Below are positions 31,736-39,683 of a stretch of 40,102 nucleotides of DNA, piece by piece. The stretch lies in assembly GCA_040755215.1 (NCBI GenBank), contig JBFMBG010000026.1, positions 1 to 40,102 on the forward strand, read 5' to 3'. The position numbers and the translations under genes are program-made. Positions within the stretch are counted from its first letter, which is position 1. Each line of letters starts with the position of its first letter. The stretch is from JAIMBK01 sp040755215 (GTDB lineage Bacteria; Bacillota; Desulfotomaculia; Desulfotomaculales; Nap2-2B). The notes under the pieces were generated by a model, which worked only from the letters and a program-made list of their open reading frames with translations, ran no database searches and was not told the origin of the DNA.

Positions 31736-31901
31736 TTTTGCCGCCCTCCTTGAAAGCTCTTTCCAGCTTTTTCTTCCATCCGGGAAAAATCGGTAATTGA
31801 CCCCGTTCGATGCGGATAATTTCCGTCAGACCTATTCCCGTTCGGCGAGAAAGCTCACTTTTGCTCCAGCCTCGTTTTTCTCGTTCCTGCTTGACGTTCA
31901 T
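31722..31901 (-). CDS. Small XRE-type repressor
   Basis: 59 aa, starting at MNVKQEREKRGWSKSELSRR; the HTH continues with TGIGLTEIIRIERGQ, a typical Cro/C1 fold. GGGGGAAATC precedes the ATG. It is divergent from the gene at 31979; the promoter between them contains the inverted repeat TTTAGT-N8-ACTAAA, a likely operator. It heads the leftward replication operon, so it probably governs entry into replication. Confidence 0.82.
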   Translation of the reverse strand: MNVKQEREKRGWSKSELSRRTGIGLTEIIRIERGQLPIFPGWKKKLERAFKEGGKNGKK

Positions 31902-31918
31902 TTTGATTGATTTCCCCC

Positions 31919-31947
31919 TTGTTCTGGTCTTTAGTCTTTGATATACT
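31919..31947 (+). promoter_or_regulatory. Promoter of the 31979 gene with repressor-like operator
   Basis: TTGTTC (31919-31924), 17-base spacer, TATACT (31942-31947). The inverted repeat TTTAGT (31930-31935) / ACTAAA (31945-31950) straddles the -10. A good ribosome site GGAGGAAAAA precedes the ATG. Confidence 0.6.
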
Positions 31948-31978
31948 AAAAGTCGAATAAGCGAACATCGGAGGAAAA

Positions 31979-33211
31979 ATGCCGATAAAATTTTGCGTCG
32001 AAACGATAACTGCATTGCTTCAGGGCACGCTCCCTTCGCCGAAGGGTGGCACTCGCCAGGAGGGATTTGGCGGCTGGTGGTATTCCCTAGTCGAAGTAGG
32101 AGGAAGCACACCGCCGCCAGGAAAAAGGGCTGGTGGTCATCCAGCCTATTTGTGGTGTCTTCAATGGTGGGGCGGCCAGCCGCCGCCAAAACCGGGGCTG
32201 ACGGCTGAACAGATCCGGGAATTATTAAGCCGCCCGCCGGGGGTACATTCCTTGCTGGTTCCGGAAACAATAACACCAAAAAAAGACGGCGGTTATCTAT
32301 ACCTGTACGTTGCACCGCACAGGGCGGTATTAAATTGGTGGTATTCACAGGTTACAGGCAAGACCAGAGGGAAACACCGCCTCCAGGGGGATTTGCCGCT
32401 TGTCTTTGCCACGGCAAAGACGGGGCAAGATTCCCTTAAGGCTAGCGTGGGAGTTATGCTTTTACGACAACTAATAACGGATAAGAATTCCTATAGTGCT
32501 TCCGATAAGGCTTCCAAGGCTGAATGTGAGAGAATGAAGGAGCGGCTGCGGGAGTTAGAAGCCAATATACTGTGGGTACAGGAGTTTATAAATTGGCTTT
32601 GCGGGTGGGCGGTCAAACTGGTGGGGAGGGATGATGCCGGGTTAATAGCAACTCAATTCTTACTGGAATATTTTCCTGCCGTTCATTCGCCGAAGGCGTA
32701 TTTCTTGAAGAGCAAACCACGTCAAGATATGTTCACACAAGGAGGGGAAATAATTACTGGTGAGGATTTCACCGGAGAGGATCTTGTTCGGCAACGCCCA
32801 CGACACAACAAAGACGACGGCGAAGACGAGCAAGAAGAAAGCCTTCGCTTGGTGGAAAAATTATCGCCGATTGAAAACGCTGCGTCTCGATTAGGTATAA
32901 AAAGGTATAGTGTATATCATTATTTACGAAAGATGGGCTTTTACAAGGAGATATCCTCTCAAACAACAGAGGGGGGGGTAATACATGAGAATGTAAGGAG
33001 GCGTTACGAGTTAACGGAGGAAGTGATCGCTGATATTGAAAGGAAGGTCAAAGAAAGACGAAAGGAAAGAAATAAACATTCCGCTCTTGTGAAACTCATA
33101 ATGGAAAAGCGGGGGGTAGGAATCAGGGCTGCCCAAAGGTGGGTAAGAAGGCGGACTGAAGCAGGAAAGACGCTCGAAGAAATATTGCGGGAAATAGGGT
33201 ATAACTTATAA
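31979..33211 (+). CDS. 410-aa protein with C-terminal HTH-like segments, unknown
   Basis: CGGAGGAAAAA before the ATG. Residues 1-75 are Gly/Pro/Trp-rich. Residues 80-160 look globular (GGYLYLYVAPHRAVLNWWYS). A helical region (about 175-225) follows. The C-terminus has HTH-like pieces: PIENAASRLGIKRYSVYHYL followed by RKMGFYKE, and later VKLIMEKRGVGIRAAQRWVR. It may be a DNA-binding replication, partition or excision factor. It is the last gene before the right end and the only long rightward gene there, under a promoter shared with the XRE repressor. No family recognised. Confidence 0.75.
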   Translation: MPIKFCVETITALLQGTLPSPKGGTRQEGFGGWWYSLVEVGGSTPPPGKRAGGHPAYLWCLQWWGGQPPPKPGLTAEQIRELLSRPPGVHSLLVPETITPKKDGGYLYLYVAPHRAVLNWWYSQVTGKTRGKHRLQGDLPLVFATAKTGQDSLKASVGVMLLRQLITDKNSYSASDKASKAECERMKERLRELEANILWVQEFINWLCGWAVKLVGRDDAGLIATQFLLEYFPAVHSPKAYFLKSKPRQDMFTQGGEIITGEDFTGEDLVRQRPRHNKDDGEDEQEESLRLVEKLSPIENAASRLGIKRYSVYHYLRKMGFYKEISSQTTEGGVIHENVRRRYELTEEVIADIERKVKERRKERNKHSALVKLIMEKRGVGIRAAQRWVRRRTEAGKTLEEILREIGYNL

Positions 33212-33281
33212 CATCCATAAAAAATTTTTATCATAAAACCGGAAGGAAGGGGGGTTTTGACGTAAAAAATGAATACACCAA

Positions 33282-33345
33282 AACATTACCGGACTAAACA
33301 AGATGAGGGAATTGTGTAACAATTTTAGTCCGGTAATGTTGACGG
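33282..33345. promoter_or_regulatory. Right arm-type sites near attR
   Basis: AACATTACCGGACTA (33282-33296, inverted) and AGTCCGGTAATGTTG (33327-33341, direct) are copies of the motif at 17122. The pair forms a long hairpin-like inverted repeat. The direct copy continues as ACGG where the left copy has GCGG. Confidence 0.6.
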
Positions 33346-33401
33346 TAGGCAAGAGGGGATAAATCCAGGTGTAGCAAGGCTTAGCGGGTTTGGCAGAACA
33401 T

Positions 33402-33458
33402 CACCGGCCTTCCAAGCCGGGTACGTGGGTTCGATTCCCATCACCCGCTCCATTATTT
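33402..33458 (+). repeat. Right attachment repeat (attR), 57 bp
   Basis: Exact copy of 17000-17056 (3' part of tRNA-Gly through CCATTATTT). It lacks the 5' half of the tRNA and is thus not a functional tRNA. Confidence 0.93.
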
Positions 33459-33578
33459 TCCCCACGGACTCGAAAGATAAAGAGCGCCCTCCCGATCTCT
33501 TCGGGTTCAATGTCCGCCGTATCTCACCAGCGAGCCCGCAAACCCTGACTTACCAAGCGCTAATAACAGTTTTCGTGA

Positions 33579-33782
33579 ATCCCGCCATCTCGATTAGTTC
33601 TTATTCAAGAGGAACCCAACGGATATAAAATTGTCCAGCGAATTGCCGAAGTTCCGATGTTTAACGGTAATAAGTCCGACGGGACGGATGCTTACCGTTC
33701 TCTTAAGTCCATGGAGAAACAGGGCCTGGTTATATTTTTATCCTTTTCCGTAAACAGCGTTCACATAAAAAAATTATGTTGA
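33579..33782 (+). pseudogene. PadR-family regulator remnant
   Basis: In one frame: LVLIQEEPNGYKIVQRIAEV, then a stretch including DAYRSLKSMEKQGLV. This is the N-terminal HTH of PadR regulators (GYEI...YRTL..LE..GLV). No start codon precedes it, and the sequence degenerates after GLV to a stop at 33780. Both ends are missing. The rest of the gap (33459-33578) shows no gene. Confidence 0.6.
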
Positions 33783-33800
33783 CATTAGTGAACATTATTT

Positions 33801-33817
33801 GCTAACATTTAGTTAGC
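33801..33817. promoter_or_regulatory. Operator-like inverted repeat upstream of acyl-CoA dehydrogenase gene
   Basis: GCTAAC-ATTTA-GTTAGC is a perfect repeat of 6-bp arms 54 bases before the ATG, next to TATATATTTT. TTGACA at 33779 may be the -35 of a promoter with TAACAT (33803). It may bind the TetR protein encoded downstream. Confidence 0.4.
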
Positions 33818-33870
33818 TATATATTTTGAACATTAGAAAATACCGGCAGTAAGCGAAAGGGGAGGAGACA

Positions 33871-35490
33871 ATGACGCCGCCAGGCGGGGAAAACACCTAT
33901 TCCTTCGATGAATTCCTGGACAGGAGAAACTCCTTCGATTTTTACCGGGACGACCCGTTCCTGCAAAGGACGGTGAAAAAATTTGCAGGGGCCGAGTGGG
34001 AAAGCCTCCACGCAAAGCTCCTGGAATTTTCACCCAGGGTGTCGTTCCGGTGGCGGGACATGGCTGACGCCATCGCCAGGCCGGAGGAGCGCCCTTACAT
34101 TCTGCACTACGACGCCCACAATCACCGCATTGACAGGATCGTCCGGCCGAAGGACGCCCTGGTTCTGGAAAAAGAGATTTTTTCGCTGGGCCTGTTCTCG
34201 GAAAAAACAACCCTGTGGGAGCGCTTTGCCAAACGTTTCCTCCTGCACCAGATCGGCGAAGCCGGGGTGCTGTGCCCCATCGCCTGCACCGAGGGACTGA
34301 TCGCCCTGATCGAGTATTATCCCGACCACGGCACACCCGAGCTGGACCGCATCCTCACCCACTGCAAGGAAGGTATTGACGGAGATTTCGCCATCGGCGC
34401 CCAGTTCATGTCCGAGATCCAGGGGGGATCGGACATCCCCGCCAACCTGCTGCGGGCGGTGCCGGAGGGCAGGCACTACAGGCTTTATGGCAATAAGTTT
34501 TTCTGCTCGGCCATGCACGCCGACTACGCGGTGGTTACGGCCAGGGTGGAGGGCAGCGAAAAGGTGGGGACGTTCGTGGTCCCCTCCTGGCTGCCCGGGG
34601 ATAGGGACCGGGAACGCCGGAACGGTTGCACGATCAACCGTCTCAAGTGGAAAATGGGCACCTCGGAACTGCCCACGGCGGAAGTGGACTATAACGGGGC
34701 CGTCGCCTACACCGTGGGTCCCACCGACAGGGGGGTGGCCAACGCCGTGGGTATCGTGCTCACCCTGTCCCGGATAGCCGTGGGCATGTCCAGCGCGGCG
34801 GCGATGCTGCGCGCCGCCAGGGAGGCGCTGATGTACAGCCGCTTCCGCGACGTCTTCGGCATGAAGATTTACCAGTTCCCCATGGCCGCCCGCCAGGTAA
34901 ACAACGTGGTGGAGGCAGCTCAGCGGACCACCGCCGGGGCCTTCAGGGTCTACGACCTCTTCCTCCGCCTGGGGGCGAGGCTCCAGCCCGGCCTGGATTC
35001 AGGCGAGCCCCTGGAAATGAGAAAAAAGCGCTTTGATTTAAGGGAGCTCATTCTGCTGCAAAAAGCGCTCACGGCTTATGAAACGGTGGACGTGATCAGG
35101 ACGGCCATGAGCATTTTCGGCGGCCACGGCGTGATGGAAGAGTTCTCTTCGCTGCCCAGGCTGTTCCGTGACGCTACAGTGAACGAGTTGTGGGAGGGGC
35201 CCCGCAACGTGCTGTTGACCCAGGTGTACCGGGACTTGCTGCGGGCCTCTTCGTGGTACGACCCGGCGGAGTTCGCCGCCAGCATCCTGGAGGGGGCGCC
35301 CGCGGACCGGGTGAAGGAACTGGCCCGGGAGCTGAAGCGCCTCCTGGCGCGGCCGCTGACGGCCCGGGACGAGGATTCCACGCGGGCGGCGGGCGAGTGG
35401 GAGGAGCTATGCGACGCCATTTTCAGAACATACCAGGAATGTTCGCTGGCCGAGGTGGGTAGGGCACCCATCATTGCCGGCGAGGAATAA
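33871..35490 (+). CDS. AidB-like acyl-CoA dehydrogenase
   Basis: 539 aa, flavoprotein of the acyl-CoA dehydrogenase/AidB branch. It has an extended N-terminus (about 1-130), a middle domain with GAQFMSEIQGGSDIPANLLR (the 'TE..GGSD' flavin/substrate loop) and a C-terminal four-helix bundle. That bundle has SRFRDVFGMKIYQFP, then IFGGHGVMEEFSSLPRLFRD and NELWEGPRNV, the usual site around the catalytic region. It should oxidise an acyl-CoA or a similar substrate; the exact substrate is unknown. GGGGAGGAG precedes the ATG. The downstream ligase gene starts 16 bases after its stop, so they act together. Confidence 0.92.
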   Translation: MTPPGGENTYSFDEFLDRRNSFDFYRDDPFLQRTVKKFAGAEWESLHAKLLEFSPRVSFRWRDMADAIARPEERPYILHYDAHNHRIDRIVRPKDALVLEKEIFSLGLFSEKTTLWERFAKRFLLHQIGEAGVLCPIACTEGLIALIEYYPDHGTPELDRILTHCKEGIDGDFAIGAQFMSEIQGGSDIPANLLRAVPEGRHYRLYGNKFFCSAMHADYAVVTARVEGSEKVGTFVVPSWLPGDRDRERRNGCTINRLKWKMGTSELPTAEVDYNGAVAYTVGPTDRGVANAVGIVLTLSRIAVGMSSAAAMLRAAREALMYSRFRDVFGMKIYQFPMAARQVNNVVEAAQRTTAGAFRVYDLFLRLGARLQPGLDSGEPLEMRKKRFDLRELILLQKALTAYETVDVIRTAMSIFGGHGVMEEFSSLPRLFRDATVNELWEGPRNVLLTQVYRDLLRASSWYDPAEFAASILEGAPADRVKELARELKRLLARPLTARDEDSTRAAGEWEELCDAIFRTYQECSLAEVGRAPIIAGEE

Positions 35491-35506
35491 TTGGGAGGTG
35501 ATTAAG

Positions 35507-37006
35507 GTGGAGGTAAATGTCGGTAGAATGCTGTCCAACCGGGCGGATCTCTCACCCGGCCTGGAGGGGTTCGTGGGGGATGGGTACCGGTTCACCTTCA
35601 GGGAAGTCAACGAAAGGGTGAACCGTATTGCCGCCTACCTGCAGGACCAGGGGGTGGCCGCCGGGGACCGGGTGGCCCTGCTTTGCAAAAACAGCCAATA
35701 CTTCGCCACGGCGTTTTACGCCGCGGCCAAGGCCGGCGCCATTACCGTGCCGCTCAACTGGCGCCTGGCAGCCCCGGAGTTGTCTTACATCCTGAACGAT
35801 TGCGGGGCATCCGTCCTCGTTTACGATGCCGAATTCGGCGCGGCGGCAGACCGGTTGCGCGGCGACACGCCGGTACGGGCCTGCATCCGGGCGGGCGACG
35901 GCGGTGAAGACCCCCGGTTCGAGGAGGTCATCCTGGACCGGCCGGCGGCTGAACCCCGGGCAGGCGCCGGAGGGGAAGAACCGGCAATCATCATGTACAC
36001 GTCGGGCACCACCGGTAAACCCAAAGGAGCCGTGCTGAGCCACAACAACCTTTTCTGGGCCTCGGTGGGAATCACCCACACCATTGACTGGCGTTTCGGC
36101 GACCGTTTCCTTTCCGTGGCCCCGATGTTCCATATCGGCGGCCTGGCACCCCTGGTGACCAATATACACAAGGGCTGCACTACCGTGTTCATGCCCAATT
36201 TTGACCCCGGGAAGGTCTGGCAGACCATTGCCGCCGAAAAGATCAATCTTATGATGTCCGTTCCCATGATGCTTGCCTTCATGCTCAGGGTACCCGATTT
36301 TAACCGGCTCGACCTGTCGTCGCTGCGCTTTCTCATCTGCGGCGGCTCGGCGGTGCCCGAATCGCTCATTCGCGCGTACCACGAGATCGGGATCAAAGTC
36401 CAGCAGGTGTACGGCATAACCGAATATTCCGGTGCAGTCACTTTCTGGACCCAGGACATGGGCATGGAAAAGTGCGGAAGCATGGGCAAGCCGGTCTTCC
36501 ACGGAAGCGTCAGGATAGTGGACTGGAACACGGGTCGTGACCTGCTGCCGGGGGAAGTGGGGGAAATCGTCTGCGGCGGGCCGCAAGTTTTCAAGGGCTA
36601 CTGGAACAACCCCGCCGCCACCGCCCAGGTCCTGGAAGACGGCTGGTATCGCTCCGGAGACCTGGGGAAGATGGACGAGGACGGGTTCGTCTACGTGGTG
36701 GACCGCCTGAAGGATATGATCATCAGCGGCGGGGAAAACATCTACCCGGCGGAACTGGAGGGGGTAATCGCCACGCACCCGGCGGTGGCCGAGGTGGCGG
36801 TGGTGGGCGTGCCGGACGCCAACTGGGGGGAAATCCCCCGGGCCTACGTGGTGAAAAAGCCTGGCGCCGACCTGGCGGAAGAGGAGGTTATCGCCCTCTG
36901 CCGGAGCAACCTGGCCGGATACAAGTGCGTCAAGGAAGTGCGCTTTGTGAACGCCCTGCCCAAGAACGCAGTGGGGAAGATACTGAAAAAGGAACTCAGG
37001 GAATAG
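35507..37006 (+). CDS. Acyl-CoA ligase / AMP-dependent synthetase
   Basis: 499 aa from the GTG at 35507 (GGGAGGTGATTAAG upstream). ANL-superfamily motifs in order: A3 IIMYTSGTTGKPKGAVLSH (about 163), A5 YGITEYSG (about 303), A7/A8 YRSGDLGKMDEDGFVYVVDR with DMIISGGENIYPAE, and A10 PKNAVGKILKKEL (Lys near 495). It activates a carboxylate with ATP and transfers it to CoA. With the dehydrogenase upstream it probably makes and oxidises one acyl-CoA. The preferred acid cannot be read from sequence. Confidence 0.93.
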   Translation: MEVNVGRMLSNRADLSPGLEGFVGDGYRFTFREVNERVNRIAAYLQDQGVAAGDRVALLCKNSQYFATAFYAAAKAGAITVPLNWRLAAPELSYILNDCGASVLVYDAEFGAAADRLRGDTPVRACIRAGDGGEDPRFEEVILDRPAAEPRAGAGGEEPAIIMYTSGTTGKPKGAVLSHNNLFWASVGITHTIDWRFGDRFLSVAPMFHIGGLAPLVTNIHKGCTTVFMPNFDPGKVWQTIAAEKINLMMSVPMMLAFMLRVPDFNRLDLSSLRFLICGGSAVPESLIRAYHEIGIKVQQVYGITEYSGAVTFWTQDMGMEKCGSMGKPVFHGSVRIVDWNTGRDLLPGEVGEIVCGGPQVFKGYWNNPAATAQVLEDGWYRSGDLGKMDEDGFVYVVDRLKDMIISGGENIYPAELEGVIATHPAVAEVAVVGVPDANWGEIPRAYVVKKPGADLAEEEVIALCRSNLAGYKCVKEVRFVNALPKNAVGKILKKELRE

Positions 37007-37113
37007 CAGCCGGGATCATTTGCTGAAAAAGGTGCCGTCCCGGAAGACTGGGGGGTCCGGATGAAAAATGGCCCCTTTCTTTGCTGCCGGCCGATGCGGA
37101 TGCTTGCCCGCCA

Positions 37114-37743
37114 TCAGGTAGGTGGAGCGGGTTGCCGGGCCCCCTTTTTAAATATGTCGGCCAGCAGGACGGCGAGCCGGTGCACGTGCCTGCGCACCTC
37201 TTCGTCGCTGCGGCCGGGGTATTTCCGGAAGGTGATCACGGTGCCGTTTAAGGAGGCGAAAAAGGCGTGGGAAATCAGGCGCACGTTTTCCCGGACGCCA
37301 ATTTTTCTGAAAATGTCGTCGAAAATGTTCAGCAGGTAGCGCTCCGCCTCGTTGAACCGCTGCAGGGATTCCTCACTGATGCTGCTGTCCATCATAAAGT
37401 GGGTCATCATCTGAAAAAAATTGTCATGTTCCAGCAGGTAACCCACGAAGACGGCGGCGATCTTCTCGAGGGAAAAGTCGCCATTTTCCCTGATCAGCCT
37501 TTCCAGGTTCCTGCTGATGTCCATTCCTTCACGGGAAAGAGCCGCCACAAATAGATCGTCGCGATCGGCGAAATAGCGATAAATGGATGCCGGGGATATG
37601 CCCGCCTCTGCGGCGATGGCACGCATACTCACGTTCTTGAAGGACTTTTTGGCGAAAAGATTGATCGCCGCGTCAATGATCAGGTTTTTCCTGGTTTCTC
37701 GCTCCCTTTCCTTGAGCTTGCCGAGTGTGGACTTGCTGGCCAT
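37114..37743 (-). CDS. TetR-family regulator
   Basis: 209 aa. N-terminal HTH: TRKNLIIDAAINLFAKKSFK, then VSMRAIAAEAGISPASIYRY. The helical C-terminal ligand domain resembles fatty-acid-degradation regulators. It is convergent with the ligase gene (107 bases between) and is probably the regulator of the dehydrogenase-ligase pair. The ATG has GGGGG upstream, and an extended -10 lies about 40 bases before it. Confidence 0.93.
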   Translation of the reverse strand: MASKSTLGKLKERERETRKNLIIDAAINLFAKKSFKNVSMRAIAAEAGISPASIYRYFADRDDLFVAALSREGMDISRNLERLIRENGDFSLEKIAAVFVGYLLEHDNFFQMMTHFMMDSSISEESLQRFNEAERYLLNIFDDIFRKIGVRENVRLISHAFFASLNGTVITFRKYPGRSDEEVRRHVHRLAVLLADIFKKGARQPAPPT

Positions 37744-37784
37744 TGGGAACAGCCCCCGCTTTCTTCCTCGCCGAACTGTCCTCT

Positions 37785-37790
37785 ATTATA
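37785..37790 (-). promoter_or_regulatory. -10 element of the TetR gene
   Basis: Minus strand TGTGG-TATAAT, an extended -10 type, 42 bases before the ATG. No good -35 is seen. Confidence 0.45.
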
Positions 37791-38017
37791 CCACAGATTC
37801 CCGGGAAAAGTGTCCGCTGGCTTGAGCATGAAAAATTTTATCGAGATATTCTTCGCGGATTACCCCCTGATAACTGGTTCATTGAAAATTTACCTAAAAT
37901 TAATTAAGCATTAATTCCTGGTTAATCAAGGATTGGTAAAATTTTTTCGGATAAGCCGGAATTTTTTCGATTTCAAAACTCCCGCCCTTTTTGCACACTG
38001 TAAGGAGGCCCTGGAAA

Positions 38018-38668
38018 ATGCCGTTTGTCCGTTGGTTCCGGAAATTGGGCGGCCGCCGCAAACTTTTTCCCTCCGGTCTGGAAAGCTTTGTCCTGGAATC
38101 GCGCGTCCCGGCCCTGCTGCAGGAAGGGCAGTGGGTGGGCATGATCTACCTGGACATCGCCGATTTTCAGCTGACCGAACAGGTCTGCAGCCCCATTTCC
38201 TGCCTGCGGGTTTTGCAGTCGCTGGACAGCCTGGCCCGGAAAAAAAGCGCCCAGCTTTTAAAGCCGTACCTGCTTTTGGAAACGCGGCGCTGGGGGGATG
38301 ACCTGCTCATCTACTTCTACTCCCCGGCGCTGCCGCCCCTGGCGCTGGTCGATCTGGCCGAACTGGCCAACCAGACCAAAGAGCAACTGGCCCGGGAATT
38401 AAATGAGCAGTGCGCGCACCTGCTCCCGGGCGCCGTTACCTTTCACGCCGGCTACAATATCCTGCGGCCTGATGATTCCGGAAACAACGAAAAAGTATCT
38501 CCGTTATCCTTGCCAGTTTTGTTGACATTCTTTATTCACCTCGGAGTGCGGGAATGTTTCCCTAACAAGGGCGCTGTCCTGTTACCGCCTTCCCTTCCGC
38601 AGGCGTTACCCTGCTTCATCGGTACTACGCAGGTAAATGTCCGCCAGAGTATCCGGGGACAGTTTTAA
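38018..38668 (+). CDS. Degenerate GGDEF-like protein, 3' end altered
   Basis: 216 aa from the ATG at 38018 (TAAGGAGG upstream). VGMIYLDIADFQLTEQ matches the first strand of GGDEF cyclases, and RWGDDLLIYF occupies the place of GGDEF. The signature is changed, so cyclase activity is unlikely. It may be a c-di-GMP-binding or regulatory derivative. The last residues (CFIGTTQVNVRQSIRGQF) are antisense to broken pstS, so the original C-terminus is lost. Confidence 0.6.
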   Translation: MPFVRWFRKLGGRRKLFPSGLESFVLESRVPALLQEGQWVGMIYLDIADFQLTEQVCSPISCLRVLQSLDSLARKKSAQLLKPYLLLETRRWGDDLLIYFYSPALPPLALVDLAELANQTKEQLARELNEQCAHLLPGAVTFHAGYNILRPDDSGNNEKVSPLSLPVLLTFFIHLGVRECFPNKGAVLLPPSLPQALPCFIGTTQVNVRQSIRGQF

Positions 38669-39084
38669 TTTTCCGGAAAAACCGGGTAGGTTATAAGTCA
38701 GCGCCACGGCCCCCATCACCGTGGGAATGTGGAAAATCTCCCCCGGCGCTTTGGCCAGCTGCTCGTCCGACATCGGCGCATCCGACCCCCCGAAATCGAT
38801 CACCTGTTCGGTAAATTGCTTAATTCCGGCGCCGCTGCCGATAGACTGGTAGTTGATCTGCACGTTTTTTCAATTTTGCCGTAAGCGTCGATCCAGCGCG
38901 AATAAAGAGGGTAAGGGAAAGACGCACCGGCACCGTTAAGTAAAACCTTTTTGCCGCCTTCCTGCCGTTGCCCCACTCTGGTTTCCTGCCCGCTGGTTTG
39001 CTGCCCGCCTTGCCCGCCGCCGCAGCCGGTCATCGCCGCCGCCAGGAAACAAAATACCGCCGCCGCCGCCAGCAACCTTTTCAT
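38606..39084 (-). pseudogene. pstS: Broken pstS, phosphate-binding lipoprotein
   Basis: The first part from ATG 39084 (GGGAGGTTTTATGG upstream) has a lipobox signal (AAAMTGCGGG), then LNGAGASFPYPLYSRWIDAY. The frame then breaks at GAAAAAACG (minus strand), where one extra A would restore NVQINYQSIGSGAGI. The second part continues GGSDAPMSDEQ through LADIYL, where intact PstS would go on for some 170 residues, and ends at 38606. Both a one-base shift and a 3' truncation are present. No pstC/A/B genes follow. Intact PstS delivers phosphate to the Pst ABC importer. Confidence 0.85.
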
Positions 39085-39582
39085 TCCATAAAACCTCCCT
39101 TACCTAATTTAACTTTTTTGCCTTTCCGGGAAGTAACTGGAGAACCTCCATTCAATCACCAGGAACCCGGAGAACAGAGAATACAGGTGCGGGGAATCAG
39201 AAGCCGGCTTTCATGAAATGCTCTTGAAACTGTAACCTGTATTTTACTCAGGTTACCATATTTAACTAATTCTAACTATTAATCGATCACATCAATGGAA
39301 ACGCTCGCCTAGAGTTTACTCAATAATTGTTAAGCAAGAATTAAAGCGAAGTAAAAATTTAGTTTAAAAACCGCAACTTTTTAGTCTGGTGAACCATATA
39401 TAAAAAGAATTGGAATTATTATCGGGGCGGAGGAATTCATTGTCTCTTACACCTCCTTTCAAGGTCCCGAACATTTGTACCGTCACGAAAAAATTTTAAA
39501 TTGCCTATTGACATAGAAGGTCTTCCGTTTTTTTGTAAAAAGAAAAAGCGGAAGGTCTTTTGGATCAACCTGCCGCAAGGGA
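39085..39582. other. Gene-free stretch with inverted repeat and possible short peptide
   Basis: About 500 bases without a clear gene. It holds the perfect repeat GTAACCTG-N9-CAGGTTAC at 39232-39256 (possible operator of pstS). A 19-codon minus-strand frame (MNSSAPIIIPILFIYGSPD, 39381-39440) follows an excellent AAAGGAGGTG site. A hairpin CTTCCG...CGGAAG with A/T arms lies near 39520-39554. None is assigned a function. Confidence 0.4.
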
Positions 39583-39611
39583 TTGCTCCCACTGCCAGGA
39601 TGTGGTATAAT
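39583..39611 (+). promoter_or_regulatory. Promoter of the nucleotidyltransferase gene
   Basis: TTGCTC (39583-39588), 17-base spacer ending TGTGG, TATAAT (39606-39611), about 70 bases before the GTG start. Confidence 0.75.
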
Positions 39612-39683
39612 GCTGCAGGCTCTCCAGGAATACCCGCGTCCCACCGCCCGTAATTACTTGAAATACACAAAGGAAGTGATTAA

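Larger units (their letters stand above)
17000..33458. mobile_element. tRNA-Gly integrative element, satellite-like, about 16.4 kb
   Basis: It is bounded by the exact 57-bp repeats and carries a tyrosine integrase next to the tRNA, an excisionase-like HTH protein, an XRE-type repressor with a divergent promoter, a primase-helicase with an iteron field, and structural-type phage genes. No relaxase, type IV secretion, capsid or large terminase gene is seen. Without the internal 3,616-bp duplication it would be about 12.8 kb, within the range of phage satellites. The right end carries only the tRNA 3' fragment. Phage-satellite identity is inferred from layout. Confidence 0.88.

Noticed and set aside
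33369..33458. Second tRNA-Gly at the right end
   Set aside because: Only the 3' part from the anticodon stem is present; the 5' half does not form the acceptor or D stem.
35552..36778. 408-codon open frame opposite the AMP ligase
   Set aside because: Shadow frame caused by GC-rich third positions; the ligase has all ANL motifs.
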